Shown here in pieces: positions 44,401 through 52,541 of a DNA stretch of 64,000 bases. Every line of letters begins with the position of its first letter. Positions within the stretch are counted from its first letter, which is position 1. The notes below the pieces were generated by a model that saw nothing but the letters and a program-made list of their open reading frames with translations, was not told where the DNA came from and searched no databases. Source of the DNA: Candidatus Leptovillus gracilis (GTDB lineage Bacteria > Chloroflexota > Anaerolineae > Promineifilales > Promineifilaceae); the NCBI GenBank assembly GCA_016716065.1, contig JADJXA010000001.1, forward strand, positions 620,001-684,000, read 5' to 3'. The position numbers were made by a program, and so were the translations under genes.

Positions 44401-45507
44401 ATGAACACGACCCCCTCTTATAAAACCCTGGCCGAACATCAGCGCGTGGTAGACCTGATCTGGTCACAATTGGCCCACAGGCAAAAGCCCACATCTTCCT
44501 CCTGGTGGTTCTTTCTTCTCTTTCCCCAAGAAGCGGAAGGGTACGGTCGGCGGCAGTTGATGTTTTCTATTGCCACCCGCGTCGGGCGGCAGATTCGTGT
44601 CTGTGGGCATTGGCAGCCCGGCCTGGAGCTAAATCGCCCCATTCAAAATGGCCTGGACCGCTTTTCGGCGATGGTTAATGGTTGGTATGGGGATGGGCAG
44701 CAGGTACACGAAGGTTTTGTGAAGGGCACGGCCGTTACCACCCTTTCCACCACCGGCCACTCTATCCACAGTTGGGCCGCCCGCCCCGATGACGCGCCGG
44801 TGGGCATGTCTATCGGCCGCGCAGCCGACCATCCACTGGCCCTGGAAACCCACGTCCGCGGCCAGAAGGGTTCGGCCCACTTCACCGCCTGGGGCGACCT
44901 GGACTGCCTGCATTCATCGCCGCAAATTTCGATAGATGCGGCTACGGCCGTTGGCGGCGTCCACTTCATCGCCTGGCGGCGCATGAACTTCAAAGGGGAA
45001 TTTGACCTGCCCAGCGGCCGGGAAACCCTGAGCGGCATCGGCTATTTCCAGCGCGTGTGCCTGAACGTGCCCACTTTCCCCTGGAAATGGATTTGGGCTG
45101 TCTTCCCCGATGGCTCGTTGTTTTCGGCCTATGTGCCTTATGTGGGGCTAAATCTGCTGCGGCGCGGCTACCGATTTTTTAAGAATAACCGGAAAGAGCA
45201 GACGGCCGTTTCCCTTTTTCCCAGCGCCTTTTGGGATTGGGCCGGCCCGTCGGCCGAAATCCGCTTCAACCAGGCGCGCATCATGCCCATTTTAAGCCCA
45301 CACAGCGGCCATCCCTACTTTGATGTGCAGGTTGGCAACAAACAAGGCGACTATATTTCCTTCCAGGCGGTCCCCCACGGCCACGCCAATTTAGATATAG
45401 ACCGCCCGGTGTTGGGCGGCTGGCTGCGCACGCATTGGAATTACAACGAGTATATGTTCAGGATAGAGGGGTTAAACTGCGTGTGGGGGCAAACCCATCA
45501 CCTATGA
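44401..45507 (+). CDS. Hypothetical protein, possibly lipocalin-like (CrtC-related)
   Basis: A 368-residue protein with no signal peptide, rich in Trp and aromatic residues and in predicted beta strands. The segment GIGYFQRVCLNVPTFPWKW and VFPDGSLFSAYVPYVG recall the lipocalin-type fold of carotenoid 1,2-hydratase (CrtC) relatives. This is an impression from pattern and context, not a firm match. It follows crtB, folE2 and the SDR genes on the same strand and may belong to the same light-controlled set. AAAGGAGACGGC precedes the ATG. If not CrtC-like, it is an uncharacterised protein. Confidence 0.45.
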   Translation: MNTTPSYKTLAEHQRVVDLIWSQLAHRQKPTSSSWWFFLLFPQEAEGYGRRQLMFSIATRVGRQIRVCGHWQPGLELNRPIQNGLDRFSAMVNGWYGDGQQVHEGFVKGTAVTTLSTTGHSIHSWAARPDDAPVGMSIGRAADHPLALETHVRGQKGSAHFTAWGDLDCLHSSPQISIDAATAVGGVHFIAWRRMNFKGEFDLPSGRETLSGIGYFQRVCLNVPTFPWKWIWAVFPDGSLFSAYVPYVGLNLLRRGYRFFKNNRKEQTAVSLFPSAFWDWAGPSAEIRFNQARIMPILSPHSGHPYFDVQVGNKQGDYISFQAVPHGHANLDIDRPVLGGWLRTHWNYNEYMFRIEGLNCVWGQTHHL

Positions 45508-45601
45508 GACGATGGGGCAGGGTTCGGCAGCCTGGAATACGCCTGGGGATTGGGGTTGTGAGGGGAAAACGGAAAGATTGAAGATCAAAGATCAAAAATT
45601 T

Positions 45602-45768
45602 GTAATGGTCAAGGGTTAGTAGGAATCGTTGTCATTCTGAGCGGAGTCTTCGGAGCGAAGAATCCCTATCGGTTGGCGGGAAAGGGATTCTTCCTCGAAG
45701 ACTCGTCAGAATGACAATGCGACGCAATGTCATTCACTTGATGAGTTTGACTAATCTTTGACCATTAC
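45602..45768. mobile_element. MITE-like foldback element
   Basis: Outer ends GTAATGGTCAAGGGTTAGT and ACTAATCTTTGACCATTAC are inverted repeats with two or three mismatches. Inside, a second inverted repeat pairs GTCATTCTGAGCGGAGTCTT with AAGACTCGTCAGAATGAC-type sequence, and GAATCCCT with AGGGATTC. No coding sequence is present. It lies between two GATCAAA/ATCTTTA heptad-like stretches (45,578 and 45,795) in the 45,508-45,814 gap. Confidence 0.6.
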
Positions 45769-45814
45769 ACAAAGATCGAAAATTGGCGAGTACCCCAATC
45801 TTTAATCTTTGGCC

Positions 45815-47383
45815 TTATCCGCTAAACACTTGCTCCGCCCGCTCGCCGGCCATCATCAAGCCCAACTGGGCCACCGTCACCGCGTCGTTATCCACGATTC
45901 CCATCACCTCGCCGCCAAACAGCACCATAATCCGGTCAGACAGCGCCTTCACCTCATCCAGGTCTTCGGAGATGAGCAGCGTCGCCAATCCTTCGGCGCG
46001 TTGGCGCAAAAGCTGGCTGTGAATGTACTCGGTGGCCCCAATGTCCACGCCGCGCGTCGGCTGGGCGGCAATGAGGACTCGCGGCTGCCGCGCCAATTCC
46101 CGCGCCAGGATGAGCTTCTGAATGTTGCCGCCGGAAAGATTTTTGATCAGGGTTTCCCGGCTGGGCGTTTTGACGTTGAAGGATTCAATCAGCTCTTGAG
46201 CATGGTTGGCGATTTCTTTGAAGTTGAGGAAGATGCCTTTGCTAAACGGCGGCCTGATATGGTCCTGCAAAATCGCATTTTCGGCCACCGAAAAATTTTT
46301 GATCACGCCGTCGTGCATCCGCTCTTCGGGAATGTAGGAAAGGCCGGCGTTAAACATTTGCGCTGGCGACAGGTTGGTGACGTTTTGCCCCTCCAGCAAA
46401 ACCTGCCCATGGGCCACAAATTGCAGGCCGGCGATGGCTTCGGCCAACGGCCGTTGCCCATTGCCAGACACCCCCGCCACCCCCAAAATCTCGCCGCTGC
46501 GAATTTCAAAACTGACGTTTTTCAGCACCGGCTTACCGTCGTCGTTGGTGGCGCTTACATTTTCCAGTCGCAGCCGCGCATCCCCTACGGCCACCGGTGG
46601 GCGGTGGCGCGTCAGCAGCACTTCTCGCCCGACCATCATGTTGGCCAGGTCGGCTTTGGTTACATCGGCTGTGTTCACTGTACCGATCATCCGGCCGTCG
46701 CGCAGCACGCTGACCCGGTCGGTCAGGGCAAAAATCTCGTGCAGTTTATGCGAGATAAAAATCAGTGCGTGGCCGTCGGCGGCCATTTGTTTGAAGATGA
46801 GAAAGAGGTCATCTACTTCTTGGGGGGTTAATACGGCCGTTGGCTCATCCAATACCAACAGCGCCGCCCCACGGTAGAGCGCCTTCACAATTTCCACCCG
46901 CTGCCGTTCGCCCACCGCCAACTTGGAAATGATGGCCTGCGGGTCCACTTGCAGCCCATATTTCTCCGCCAGGTCGCGGATGCGCGCCGATACCACGTCC
47001 AGGTCCAGCCGCGCCCCTCTAGACGATTTCAGCCCCAGAGCGACATTTTCGGCGACGGTCACATTCTCTACCAGCATAAAATGCTGATGGATCATGCCGA
47101 TGCCGTGGGCAATGGAATCGGTGGGCGAGTGGATGGCGATGGGACGGCCGTTCAGCAAAATCTCCCCTTCTTCTGGTTGATACAAGCCATACAAAATCTT
47201 CATCAAGGTGCTTTTTCCGGCGCCATTTTCGCCCAACAGGGCATGAATCTCGCCCGCTTTCACGTCGAAATCCACGTGGTCGTTGGCTAACACGCCGGGG
47301 AACTTCTTGACAATGCCGCGCATTGCCAATGATTCAATTCGTGGCAAACCAGAGGGAAGAAGGTTGTTTTCTTGAGCCATCAC
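45815..47383 (-). CDS. ABC transporter ATP-binding protein for nucleoside/BMP uptake (YufO/NupO-like)
   Basis: A 522-residue ATPase with two ABC domains, driving the importer whose permeases are at 49,636-52,059. Domain 1 has Walker A GENGAGKST, signature LAVGERQRVEI and Walker B LLVLDEPT. Domain 2 has a weak Walker A (GVSGNGQRPLAEAI), signature LSGGNIQKLILAREL and IAAQPTRG, so it is probably the non-hydrolysing half, as is usual in this family. It is the last gene of the operon permease, permease, binding protein, ATPase. A heptad hairpin (47,399-47,475) separates it from the binding-protein gene. Confidence 0.9.
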   Translation of the reverse strand: MMAQENNLLPSGLPRIESLAMRGIVKKFPGVLANDHVDFDVKAGEIHALLGENGAGKSTLMKILYGLYQPEEGEILLNGRPIAIHSPTDSIAHGIGMIHQHFMLVENVTVAENVALGLKSSRGARLDLDVVSARIRDLAEKYGLQVDPQAIISKLAVGERQRVEIVKALYRGAALLVLDEPTAVLTPQEVDDLFLIFKQMAADGHALIFISHKLHEIFALTDRVSVLRDGRMIGTVNTADVTKADLANMMVGREVLLTRHRPPVAVGDARLRLENVSATNDDGKPVLKNVSFEIRSGEILGVAGVSGNGQRPLAEAIAGLQFVAHGQVLLEGQNVTNLSPAQMFNAGLSYIPEERMHDGVIKNFSVAENAILQDHIRPPFSKGIFLNFKEIANHAQELIESFNVKTPSRETLIKNLSGGNIQKLILARELARQPRVLIAAQPTRGVDIGATEYIHSQLLRQRAEGLATLLISEDLDEVKALSDRIMVLFGGEVMGIVDNDAVTVAQLGLMMAGERAEQVFSG

Positions 47384-47398
47384 AAAGACCTATAGGAA

Positions 47399-47475
47399 AT
47401 TGTGAATGATGAATGGTGAATTGTGAACGGTACTCATTCACAATTCACCATTCCTACTTCACAATTCACAATTCA
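47399..47475. repeat. Heptad-phased hairpin between binding-protein and ATPase genes
   Basis: Eleven units in unbroken 7-bp phase, from ATTGTGA and ATGGTGA on the left to CAATTCA on the right, ending exactly where the binding-protein stop codon begins. GAATGGTGAATTGTGAA (47,411-47,427) pairs perfectly with 47,437-47,453. It may set mRNA stability or attenuation within the operon. Confidence 0.82.
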
Positions 47476-49554
47476 TTAGTTTCTGGGGATAGGAACGATT
47501 TCGATACTCCCATCAATAAGCCCGGCTTCGGCGGCCTTAGCGGCAGCCACGGCGTCTTCGGGCAGATTGTCGTTGTAAATCATTGTCTGGCCGCCATTTT
47601 CCAATGTCAATTGGAAAACCCGACCGCCATATTCACCCGCCTGATTGGCCTGAATCATAGCTAACAAGGTAGCGCGCCAATCATAAAGGACCGTCGCCAC
47701 CACGATGTCTGGGGCGAGCGGCGTTTGATTGGATTGTACGCCCATCCAGGGTACGCCCGCTTCTTTAGCGACGCCAATAGCCCCCACCACCTGCTGCGCC
47801 GAACCGGTTAGAATGTCCGCGCCGGCGGCGATTTGTGTATTGGCGGCTTCGGCGGCCAGGGCGGTATCGCCAAAGGAACCGGTGAAGGAGACATTCACCT
47901 GGACGTCAGGATTTGTGTCGCGCACGCCAGCGACAAAGCCATCTACATGCAGTTTGGCGTCGCCGGCATCCACCGGCCCCACCAGGCCGATGATGCCGGA
48001 TTCGGTTAGTTTTGCGGCCAATACACCGCTGACATAACCACCCTGTTCCAGGCGTGGATCGTAAGCGAAGACATTGGTTACGCCTTCATCAGCGCCGTAG
48101 TTGGTGCTTGTTCCCCAGGCAAAGCTGGTTTCCGGGAAGTCGGGGGCAATCTCGAACAACGATGTGCCGTACTGCGCGCCGTGCGCCAGGATCAGGTTGT
48201 AACCACTGTCGGCGTAATCGCGGATTGCAGCGGCGGCGTCGGTAACATTAAACATGTTTTCGGTATAGACGATTTCAATTACGTCTTCGCCGTAATGTTC
48301 TTGCAGCAGAAGCAGCGAATCGTAGATGGATTGGCTCCAGGCCAGGTCTGTGGTGGTCGAGGGCATCACCAGGGCGATGCGTACTGGCTCGATTTCCGGG
48401 TATTCAAATTCGGCCACCATTTCTTCTTCGACCTGAGTCGCTTCTTCGGCCAGGGCCATCGCATCCAGGCTGCCGGCGACAATTTGGGCGCTGGCGGCGT
48501 CGGCCGCGGCAACGGCCGTTGTCTCCAGCCCATCGGCAAATTGCATCACCAGACCGCCATTAGCCAGCGTCAGGGCATACGCCGTGCCGCCATAAACGCC
48601 GGACTGGTGCTTTTTGATCATGTCGGTTACAACGCCATCCCAGTTGAACAACTGCGAGGCGACCACAATGTCTGGGGCCAACGCGCTTTGGTCGGACTGT
48701 GTGCCCATCCACAACGCGCCTTTGTCTTTGGCTACGCCAATCGCGCCCACCACCTGCTGCGCCGAACCGGTCAGCACGTCGGCGCCGGCGGCGATGTGGG
48801 TGTTGGCCGCTTCGGCCGCCAGGGCGGTATCGCCAAAGGAGCCGGTGTAGGAGACGTTGACTTTGATGTCGGGATTGGCCGATTTGGCTCCGGCGACAAA
48901 GCCGTCAATGTACAGCTTGGCGTCGCCCGCTTCCACCGGACCAACCACGCCCAGCACCCCAGATTTGCTCAGGTTGGCGGCCAATACGCCGTTCACAAAG
49001 CCGCCTTCTTCAGCGCGGGCTTCGTAGGCAAAGACGTTGGTCAGACCTTGCGCCGCGCCGTAGTCTACGGCCGTGCCCCAGGCAAAACTGGTCTCCGGGA
49101 AATCGGGGGCCAGTTCAAAGAGCGATGTGCCATACTGCGTGCCGTGGGCGATGACCAGGTTGAAGCCATCGGCGGCGTAATCGCGGATAGCGGCGGCGGC
49201 GTCGGTGACGTTGAACATGTTTTCTGTGTAGGCAATATCCACCACATCTGGACCGCCGGCCTGCGCCTGAATGCGCAGCAGCGAATCATACATCGCCTGG
49301 CTCCAGGCCAGGTCGGTGATGGTGCTGGGCATGACGATGGCAATGCGAATTGGCTCAATGCCGGACGTATCTGCCTCGGCGGAAACGTCGGCGACGGCCG
49401 CTTCTGTTGGTGCGGCGGTGGGGGGAACGGCCGTTGGCGCACTCACTTCTGCCGGAGGGGCTGTCGGGGCTGGGTCGCTTGCCCCACCGCCACAGGCGGC
49501 CAGCGCCAGAACCATCACCAATGCTGCTAACAATAACCACAATTTTTTGTTCAT
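47476..49554 (-). CDS. BMP-family nucleoside-binding lipoprotein with two tandem domains
   Basis: A 692-residue lipoprotein capturing a nucleoside or related ligand for the ABC importer. The signal peptide ends in the lipobox LALAACGG. A Pro/Ala/Thr-rich linker leads to two BMP (Med/BmpA) domains at about residues 70-355 and 390-690. Both contain ENMFNVTDAAAAIRDYA, APDFPETSFAWGT and GSAQQVVGAIGVAK. The copies are clearly homologous but more diverged than those at 39-2591. A normal member has one domain of about 340-360 residues. Only one lipobox is present. It lies third in the operon. Confidence 0.9.
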   Translation of the reverse strand: MNKKLWLLLAALVMVLALAACGGGASDPAPTAPPAEVSAPTAVPPTAAPTEAAVADVSAEADTSGIEPIRIAIVMPSTITDLAWSQAMYDSLLRIQAQAGGPDVVDIAYTENMFNVTDAAAAIRDYAADGFNLVIAHGTQYGTSLFELAPDFPETSFAWGTAVDYGAAQGLTNVFAYEARAEEGGFVNGVLAANLSKSGVLGVVGPVEAGDAKLYIDGFVAGAKSANPDIKVNVSYTGSFGDTALAAEAANTHIAAGADVLTGSAQQVVGAIGVAKDKGALWMGTQSDQSALAPDIVVASQLFNWDGVVTDMIKKHQSGVYGGTAYALTLANGGLVMQFADGLETTAVAAADAASAQIVAGSLDAMALAEEATQVEEEMVAEFEYPEIEPVRIALVMPSTTTDLAWSQSIYDSLLLLQEHYGEDVIEIVYTENMFNVTDAAAAIRDYADSGYNLILAHGAQYGTSLFEIAPDFPETSFAWGTSTNYGADEGVTNVFAYDPRLEQGGYVSGVLAAKLTESGIIGLVGPVDAGDAKLHVDGFVAGVRDTNPDVQVNVSFTGSFGDTALAAEAANTQIAAGADILTGSAQQVVGAIGVAKEAGVPWMGVQSNQTPLAPDIVVATVLYDWRATLLAMIQANQAGEYGGRVFQLTLENGGQTMIYNDNLPEDAVAAAKAAEAGLIDGSIEIVPIPRN

Positions 49555-49576
49555 CTTCTTCTCCTTTTTAGTTGAA

Positions 49577-49630
49577 AGTTGGTCGTTGGTCGTTGGTCGT
49601 CATTTAACGACCAACGACCAACGACCAACT
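49577..49630. repeat. Perfect 24-bp heptad hairpin after the second permease
   Basis: The left arm (49,577-49,600) is made of GTTGGTC units and the right arm (49,607-49,630) of AACGACC units, with a six-base loop CATTTA. It starts five bases after the permease stop on the minus strand and precedes the binding-protein leader. It probably forms an mRNA stem inside the operon. Confidence 0.85.
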
Positions 49631-49635
49631 ATTTC

Positions 49636-50782
49636 TCAATTTTCGCCGCGTGAGAACGGCTTGGTCAGGGCTGCCGGCTGCAAAGAGCGGCGGAAAGGAA
49701 TCGCCAGGGCGATGATGGTGAGCAGGTAAGGCAGCATAACGGCCACGTCTGAAGGGATCGGCAGGCTGAGGACCTGTACCCACAATTGCAGCGCGTTGAC
49801 GGAGCTAAACAGCAGTGCGCCGATCATCACCCCCAGCGGCGTCCAACTGCCAAAATAAACCAGGGCAACCGCGATAAAGCCAATACCATTGGTCATATTT
49901 TCCTGGAAGATGTTGAGCAGCGAGATGGACAGCGACGCGCCGGCAATGCCCGCCAGGGCGGCTCCCAGAATCACCGAGGCATAGCGCACCCGGATGACGC
50001 TGACGCCCAAAGAGTCGGCCGCTTCCGGGTTTTGCCCCACTGAGCGAATCTTTAGGCCCCAGGTGGTTTTGTTGAGGATGTAGGTAGCGATGGGAACCAG
50101 GGCGACCCTTTCGCCCCCCCGCCGCCGCCCCCGCGGGCGCCGCCCCGCCCGGCCCCCCCTTCCGCCGCCCCGCCCCCGGCCCCGGGGGCGGGGCCCCCGC
50201 CGCCAGGGGCCCCCGCCGGGCGGCCGCCCCCCCCCACGGGCGCCCCGGGAAAAGGGAAAGGCCGCCCGCCCCCGCCCCCCCCCCCGGGGGCCCCCCCCTC
50301 CATGCGCCATAAGTCACCAGGCTGTGGCTGAAGAACACATCGCCTAAAACCGGGATGTTCGCCAGGCAAAAGCTGTCGGTGACGCAGAAGCGCAACTCGC
50401 GGAAGCCGCGCACGCCTTCAACAGTCCCCAGCATGGTCTTGAAGAGCAGGCTGGAAATGCCCAGGCCAAACATATACAGCCCGATGCCGCTGATGCCTTG
50501 CTGCGCCTGAAAGGTGATGCTGATCACGGCCATAAACAGCCCCATCAGGCTGCCGATCAGCGCGGCGGCGACCAGGCCAAGCCAGGGATTGCCGGTTTTG
50601 AAGGTGGCGTAAAAGCCGAAGAAAGCGCCCATCAGCATAATGCCTTCGACGCCCAGATTGAGGACGCCGGAGCGTTGGGCGAAGGTTTCGCCGATGGCCG
50701 CGAAGAGGTAGGGGGTGGCCAAACGGATGCCCGAATGTAAGATGCCCAGGATGATAGCCAGCAAGGTCAGGTTCTCGTTCAT
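49636..50782 (-). CDS. BMP/nucleoside ABC permease (YufQ-like), broken by corrupt sequence
   Basis: The second membrane subunit of the importer. The N-terminal part (50,299-50,782) is normal: ATPYLFAAIGETFAQRSGVL, then NLGVEGIMLMGAFF, with several membrane segments. The C-terminal part (49,636 to about 50,095) is also normal: TWGLKIRSVGQNPEAADSLG and five more hydrophobic segments. Between them lie about 200 bases of C/G-only sequence (50,100-50,300) that read as meaningless Gly/Arg/Pro/Ala in every frame and put the halves in different frames. The two halves together make about 318 residues, close to the normal family length. So the gene is probably intact in the organism and the insert an artefact. 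Its start overlaps the upstream permease stop by four bases. Confidence 0.8.
50100..50300. other. Implausible C/G low-complexity run, likely assembly or consensus error
   Basis: The stretch is almost pure C and G, with runs such as CCCCCCCCC and repeated GGGCC/GCCCC words, unlike anything else in the window. It interrupts a conserved permease and contains no ACGGCCGT. A base-calling or consensus fault over a hard-to-sequence spot is the simplest reading. Confidence 0.8.
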
Positions 50783-52059
50783 GCGTTGATCTCCGGGGTG
50801 GTGGACGCCGTTTCGACCACAGCTTCATCTTTGTCACCGATTACATCTACTCGCCGGTTTTGCCGCCGCCGCACGATATATTCGGTGCTGACGACAAACA
50901 AGACCACCAGGCCCAGAATGGCGGTGATCAATACCTGGGGCACTTGCATCGCCCGCTGCATCTTGTCGCCGCCGACCAGCAGGCCACCGAAGAGGATGGA
51001 CGAGGGGATGATGCCCAGTGGATGCAGTTTGCCGAACAGCGCGGCCACAATGCCAGAGAAACCATAGCCGGCAGATACGGCCGTTGGCTCGAACATGCGG
51101 TGGTGCAGCCCCAAAATCTCTACCGCCCCGGCCAGCCCGGCGAACGCGCCGCTGAGAGTCATCGAAAGCACCATCGTGCGCTTGACGTTCATGCCGGCGT
51201 AACGCGAGGCGTGGCGGTTCAGCCCCACGGCGCGGATGCGGTAGCCAATGGTTGTGCGCCAGAGGAAAATGTATACCAGCACGGCCATGACGATGGCAAA
51301 AATGAAGCCGCTGTGCAGCCGCGTCGGTTCCACCAACACGCCATACACCTCGCTGGCAAAGCCTTGCAAATTTAAATCTTTTGCCGATTGGGTTAGCCCC
51401 AACGATTGGGCGATGTCGGTAAAGCGGGGCATGTCTATGGCTCTGGCCAGGCGGGCCGAATGGGGGATGTTGGTCCCGGCGGCCAGTTCGGCGGGGTCCA
51501 TCATCGGGCCACGCAGCAAAAAATAGCCAATCTGGATGGCAATCTGATTAAGCATGATGGTGCTGAGGATTTCGTTCACGCCCAACTGTGCTTTCAGGTA
51601 GCCAGGGATGGCCCCCCAAATACCGCCCATCAGCGTGCCGGCCAGCAGCCCAATGGTGATAACGATGACGCCCGGAACCTGTTCGCCTAATTGCAGTCCC
51701 ACCCAGGTGGTAAACAAGGAACCCATGATGAGCTGCCCTTCCGCGCCGATGTTGATGACGCCGCCGCGAAAGGCAATGGCAATGCCCAGCCCCACCAGCA
51801 GCAGCGGGGTGGCCTTAACCAGGGTGTCGGCCAGGCCGTTTTTACTGCCAAAGGCGCCGACAATCATCGCTTGATAGGCTTCCAGGGGGTTGACACCTTG
51901 TATGAGGAGAATAACTGCGCCGACGGCGAAGGCCGCCAGCACGGCGAAAACAGGCATAAGCGCATCTATGAATCGCTCAAAAAATTGACGGTTCAAATTT
52001 GTTTTTTGCACATATGCCTCGTTGAGGACAACGCCGCGCTGCGCCGGTGTTGATCTCAT
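50779..52059 (-). CDS. BMP/nucleoside ABC permease (YufP-like)
   Basis: A 426-residue membrane subunit of the nucleoside importer. About ten hydrophobic segments fit the BPD-type permease family. FRGGVINIGAEGQLIMGSL and LGVNEILSTIMLNQIAI are signature segments, and IGYRIRAVGLNRHASRYAGM is the loop contacting the ATPase. It is the first gene of the operon. Upstream, 52,060-52,541 holds a short TTTGCCA/TGGCAAA hairpin (52,347-52,366) and a GTTGATA-type heptad array near 52,448. A possible -10 (TATTAT near 52,294) faces the oxidase gene. No gene was found in that stretch. Confidence 0.9.
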   Translation of the reverse strand: MRSTPAQRGVVLNEAYVQKTNLNRQFFERFIDALMPVFAVLAAFAVGAVILLIQGVNPLEAYQAMIVGAFGSKNGLADTLVKATPLLLVGLGIAIAFRGGVINIGAEGQLIMGSLFTTWVGLQLGEQVPGVIVITIGLLAGTLMGGIWGAIPGYLKAQLGVNEILSTIMLNQIAIQIGYFLLRGPMMDPAELAAGTNIPHSARLARAIDMPRFTDIAQSLGLTQSAKDLNLQGFASEVYGVLVEPTRLHSGFIFAIVMAVLVYIFLWRTTIGYRIRAVGLNRHASRYAGMNVKRTMVLSMTLSGAFAGLAGAVEILGLHHRMFEPTAVSAGYGFSGIVAALFGKLHPLGIIPSSILFGGLLVGGDKMQRAMQVPQVLITAILGLVVLFVVSTEYIVRRRQNRRVDVIGDKDEAVVETASTTPEINA

Positions 52060-52444
52060 ATCTGGTTGACAAGGTGAGAAGATTGTGTGTTAAATCTGCT
52101 CGCTTATCAGGGGACTCTTAACTCTTCTTCTCTCGTTGCGCCAGCTTACCCAACAAGTTGAGCGGCAGGCAAGGGTAACTATACGCTATGAAAGCCCAGA
52201 TGCTGTTAGAAGAATGTCATGAATTGCAGGTGACAAATGTGCTATTTGGGTCAAAAACGGTCGTTTCCCTCTACTTTCTCTTTTCCCTTATGCTATTATA
52301 GGGTCAATGCGGTAGGAAACGGCCGTATGCACTTCAACAAACAGTATTTGCCACCTGATGGCAAACATACCTCCGCTAATTGATAGTCACGCCGGAATTT
52401 GTGGACTTGTTTTGGCTGACGTACTTGGCGAGTCGAATGGAATA

Positions 52445-52472
52445 ATCAATAGTTGATAGTTGGCTATTGATT
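52445..52472. repeat. Heptad-phased repeat (TTGATAG)
   Basis: Units TCAATAG, TTGATAG, TTGGCTA and TTGATTG follow each other in 7-bp phase upstream of the molybdenum hydroxylase gene. Confidence 0.55.
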
Positions 52473-52541
52473 GTTAACACTCCCCGTGCCATCCGGCTGT
52501 CAGCCACTTCCTGGGGAACATGACGTCAATGGAGGATTCGC

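Noticed and set aside
48181..49530. Open frame of about 449 codons on the plus strand
   Set aside because: It is the complement of the duplicated BMP-domain gene and shows no signal, domain or ribosome-binding site.
50052..50369. Gly/Arg/Pro-rich open frames across the C/G run
   Set aside because: They exist only because pure C/G sequence lacks stop codons; conserved permease sequence lies on both sides in other frames.
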